NCBI RefSeq assembly: GCF_036075115.1
Contig: NZ_CP107958.1
Coordinates: 6,200,001-6,264,000, forward strand
Length of the DNA stretch: 64,000 bases
Origin: Streptomyces sp. NBC_00377
GTDB taxonomy: Bacteria > Actinomycetota > Actinomycetes > Streptomycetales > Streptomycetaceae
Reading direction: 5' to 3'
Positions 62,526 through 64,000 of the stretch are shown here, in pieces (within the stretch, counting starts at the first letter, position 1; the number at the start of each line of letters is the position of its first letter). The translations under genes and the position numbers were made by a program. The notes beneath the pieces were generated by a model. It had not been told where the DNA came from. It did no database searches and worked only from the letters and a program-made list of their open reading frames with translations.

Positions 62526-64000
62526 ATGAGCGTGTCCCGCCGTTCCCTCCTGCTCGCCGGAGGAACCGCCGCCACCCTGCTGCCTCTCGGAACCATCCTC
62601 CCCGCAGCACAGGCCGCCGCCCCGAGCGCCGCCGGAGCGACCCCCGCCGCCACCCCGATTCCCGACCCCATCCCCGTCACCGGCACCTGGACCCGCACCT
62701 CCGACGGCGGCCAGAAGGCGACCGCCGACCGTCGCGGGCCCGCCCTCGCCCTGTCCGAGCAGCAACTCGCGACCAAGGGCACGTACGCGGCCCGCGTCAC
62801 GCCCCAATCCTCCTCCTCCGTAGGCGCGTTGGTGATCCGGGCCGCCCTCGACGGCTCGACCGGATACGCGGTCGCCCTCGACCCCGGCCGCGCCCGCATA
62901 CGGCTCTACGACCTGGCCGGCGGCGACACACTTGCCACCGCTCCGCTCCCGGGCGCGCAGGCCGAAAAGCCCTACGACCTCGAAGTGACGGTCGACGGAC
63001 CCGAGCTGACGGTGCGTGTCGACGGCAAGCGGCTCCTCCACACCGAGGACCACCGCCACGACAGCGGCTCGTTGGGCCTGCTCGCCCAGGGCGGCAAGGT
63101 CACCTTCGGCCCGCCCTCCCTCTCCTCGGTCACCACCAACCTCACCGGCTGGACCACGAGCGGCGGCACCTGGACGGCGAGTCCGCTGGGCTGGCGCGCG
63201 GCACCGACCCAGGGAGCCACCGCCCGCGCCATCACCACGACCAAGACGTACGACACCACGCTCCAGGCCGACCTGCTCCTGCACGACGCCTCCGCCATCG
63301 CCTCACTGCTGGTGCGCACCGACGCCACGGCCACGCACGGCTACGGCGTCCAAGTCGACGCGGACCAGGGCAGGCTGAGGCTCTACCGCATCGACGGCGA
63401 CGTCACCCTCGGCACCTGCGCGACCACCATCAAGGCCGACAAGGTCTACCGTCTGCGCGTCGAAGCCGAACACGACGAACTGCGCGTGCACTGGCAGACC
63501 GACTTCCTCTCTCCCGACGGCTACAGCCCCGTCATCACCGCCCAGGACTCCACCCACACGAAGGGCCGACTCGCCGTCACGGCTTCGGCCGGCGAGGTGT
63601 CCTTCGAGAACATCGCCGCAGCCGACCTCGCCACCGGCCTCCAGGGCTGGACGGCCCGCTCCGGCACCTGGACCCCCGACCTGCGCGGCATCCGTGGCGA
63701 GAACGGTCTGCGCACGGCCCCCTGCACCGACGGCGACCTGGTGGCGAGGGCCGACATCACACCCGGCGACCGCTCCTCCTCGGCCGGCCTCGTCCTGCGC
63801 GCGTCCGCGAACGGCTCCGGCGGCTACGAAGCCCGCCTGGAAGCCGGCCGTGACGCCGTCGTCCTGCTGGACCGCTCCTCCGGCACCCGCCTCGCATCCG
63901 CCTCCGGCCCGGTCCGGCGCATCGCGTCAGGCGGCACCTACCGCGTCGAGGCCCGCGCGACGGGCAGAACCATCGAGGTGTACGTGGACGGCGTACGGGC
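62526..64000 (+). CDS. Secreted protein with repeated concanavalin-like domains (3' end outside window)
   Basis: At least 491 aa; the frame is open to the window edge. ATG 62526 with CAGGAG upstream. N-terminus SVSRRSLLLAGGTAATLLPL is a twin-arginine (Tat) signal, cleaved near AAQAAAP. Three similar beta-sandwich units of about 150 residues follow, recognisable by GTWTRTSD / GTWTASPL / GTWTPDLR starts and LVIRAALDGSTGYAVALD / LLVRTDATATHGYGVQVD / LVLRASANGSGGYEARLE cores, resembling the DUF1080/laminin-G-like modules attached to secreted glycosidases. Beside the GH32 operon it is likely an extracellular fructan-degrading enzyme whose catalytic part lies beyond the window. Confidence 0.75.
   Translation, partial: MSVSRRSLLLAGGTAATLLPLGTILPAAQAAAPSAAGATPAATPIPDPIPVTGTWTRTSDGGQKATADRRGPALALSEQQLATKGTYAARVTPQSSSSVGALVIRAALDGSTGYAVALDPGRARIRLYDLAGGDTLATAPLPGAQAEKPYDLEVTVDGPELTVRVDGKRLLHTEDHRHDSGSLGLLAQGGKVTFGPPSLSSVTTNLTGWTTSGGTWTASPLGWRAAPTQGATARAITTTKTYDTTLQADLLLHDASAIASLLVRTDATATHGYGVQVDADQGRLRLYRIDGDVTLGTCATTIKADKVYRLRVEAEHDELRVHWQTDFLSPDGYSPVITAQDSTHTKGRLAVTASAGEVSFENIAAADLATGLQGWTARSGTWTPDLRGIRGENGLRTAPCTDGDLVARADITPGDRSSSAGLVLRASANGSGGYEARLEAGRDAVVLLDRSSGTRLASASGPVRRIASGGTYRVEARATGRTIEVYVDGVR

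Overview
The window is high-GC DNA (third codon positions almost all G or C) and looks like a Streptomyces or close relative. It carries a dnaG plus HrdA-type sigma factor pair, actinobacterial signature families (YtxH, GlxA/AraC, ALF repeats, LtrA, DUF2254), GTG/TTG starts and Tat-type signal peptides.

Layout. (1) 1-12.2 kb is compact core chromosome: dGTPase, a ferredoxin-reductase-like flavoprotein, DNA primase, HrdA-like sigma factor, a heterodimeric ABC exporter, xylulokinase and a small YtxH protein. (2) 12.3-12.7 kb holds two identical tRNA-Asn(GTT) genes and one tRNA with a CAT anticodon. (3) 12.7-40.9 kb is an accessory island inserted at the 3' end of the tRNA(CAT). The tRNA 3' end recurs at 20.1 kb (77 bp identical) and 40.8 kb (diverged), so the island looks like two tandem insertions. 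The first (12.7-20.1 kb) has transposase scraps, a GlxA regulator, two quinone-oxidoreductase-like enzymes, a broken TetR gene and orphan immunity-type genes including a SUFU-domain protein. The second (20.2-40.8 kb) is a physiology cassette: CLC channel, two GH15 glucoside hydrolases at its two ends, DUF2254 membrane protein, CPA-type antiporter, SDR glucose-dehydrogenase-like enzyme, NDH-2, cytochrome bd oxidase (cydAB), GMC oxidoreductase, gluconokinase, 2-hydroxyacid dehydrogenase and a cyclase-family enzyme. Together these could release glucose, oxidise it to gluconate, phosphorylate the gluconate and burn the electrons through NDH-2 and cytochrome bd. (4) 41-52.9 kb is a decaying accessory region: VapBC, many gene fragments, a run of minus-strand genes (enoyl-CoA hydratase, orphan response regulator, LtrA, two alpha/beta hydrolases, SDR) and a TetR regulator. 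(5) 52.9-64 kb is an intact fructan/fructoside locus: PfkB kinase divergent from a LacI regulator, an Opp/Dpp-type five-gene ABC transporter translationally coupled to a GH32 fructosidase, and a secreted multi-domain protein cut by the window end.

The most striking gene is at 43010-43786. Its 258-residue product reads as two fused histone folds, the first H2A-like and the second H2B-like, which would be a bacterial histone doublet. No intact integrase, CRISPR array or large biosynthetic cluster is visible. Several genes in 12.7-52.9 kb are interrupted by frameshifts. Most look like genuine decay, but single-base indels in GC-rich DNA can also be sequencing errors.
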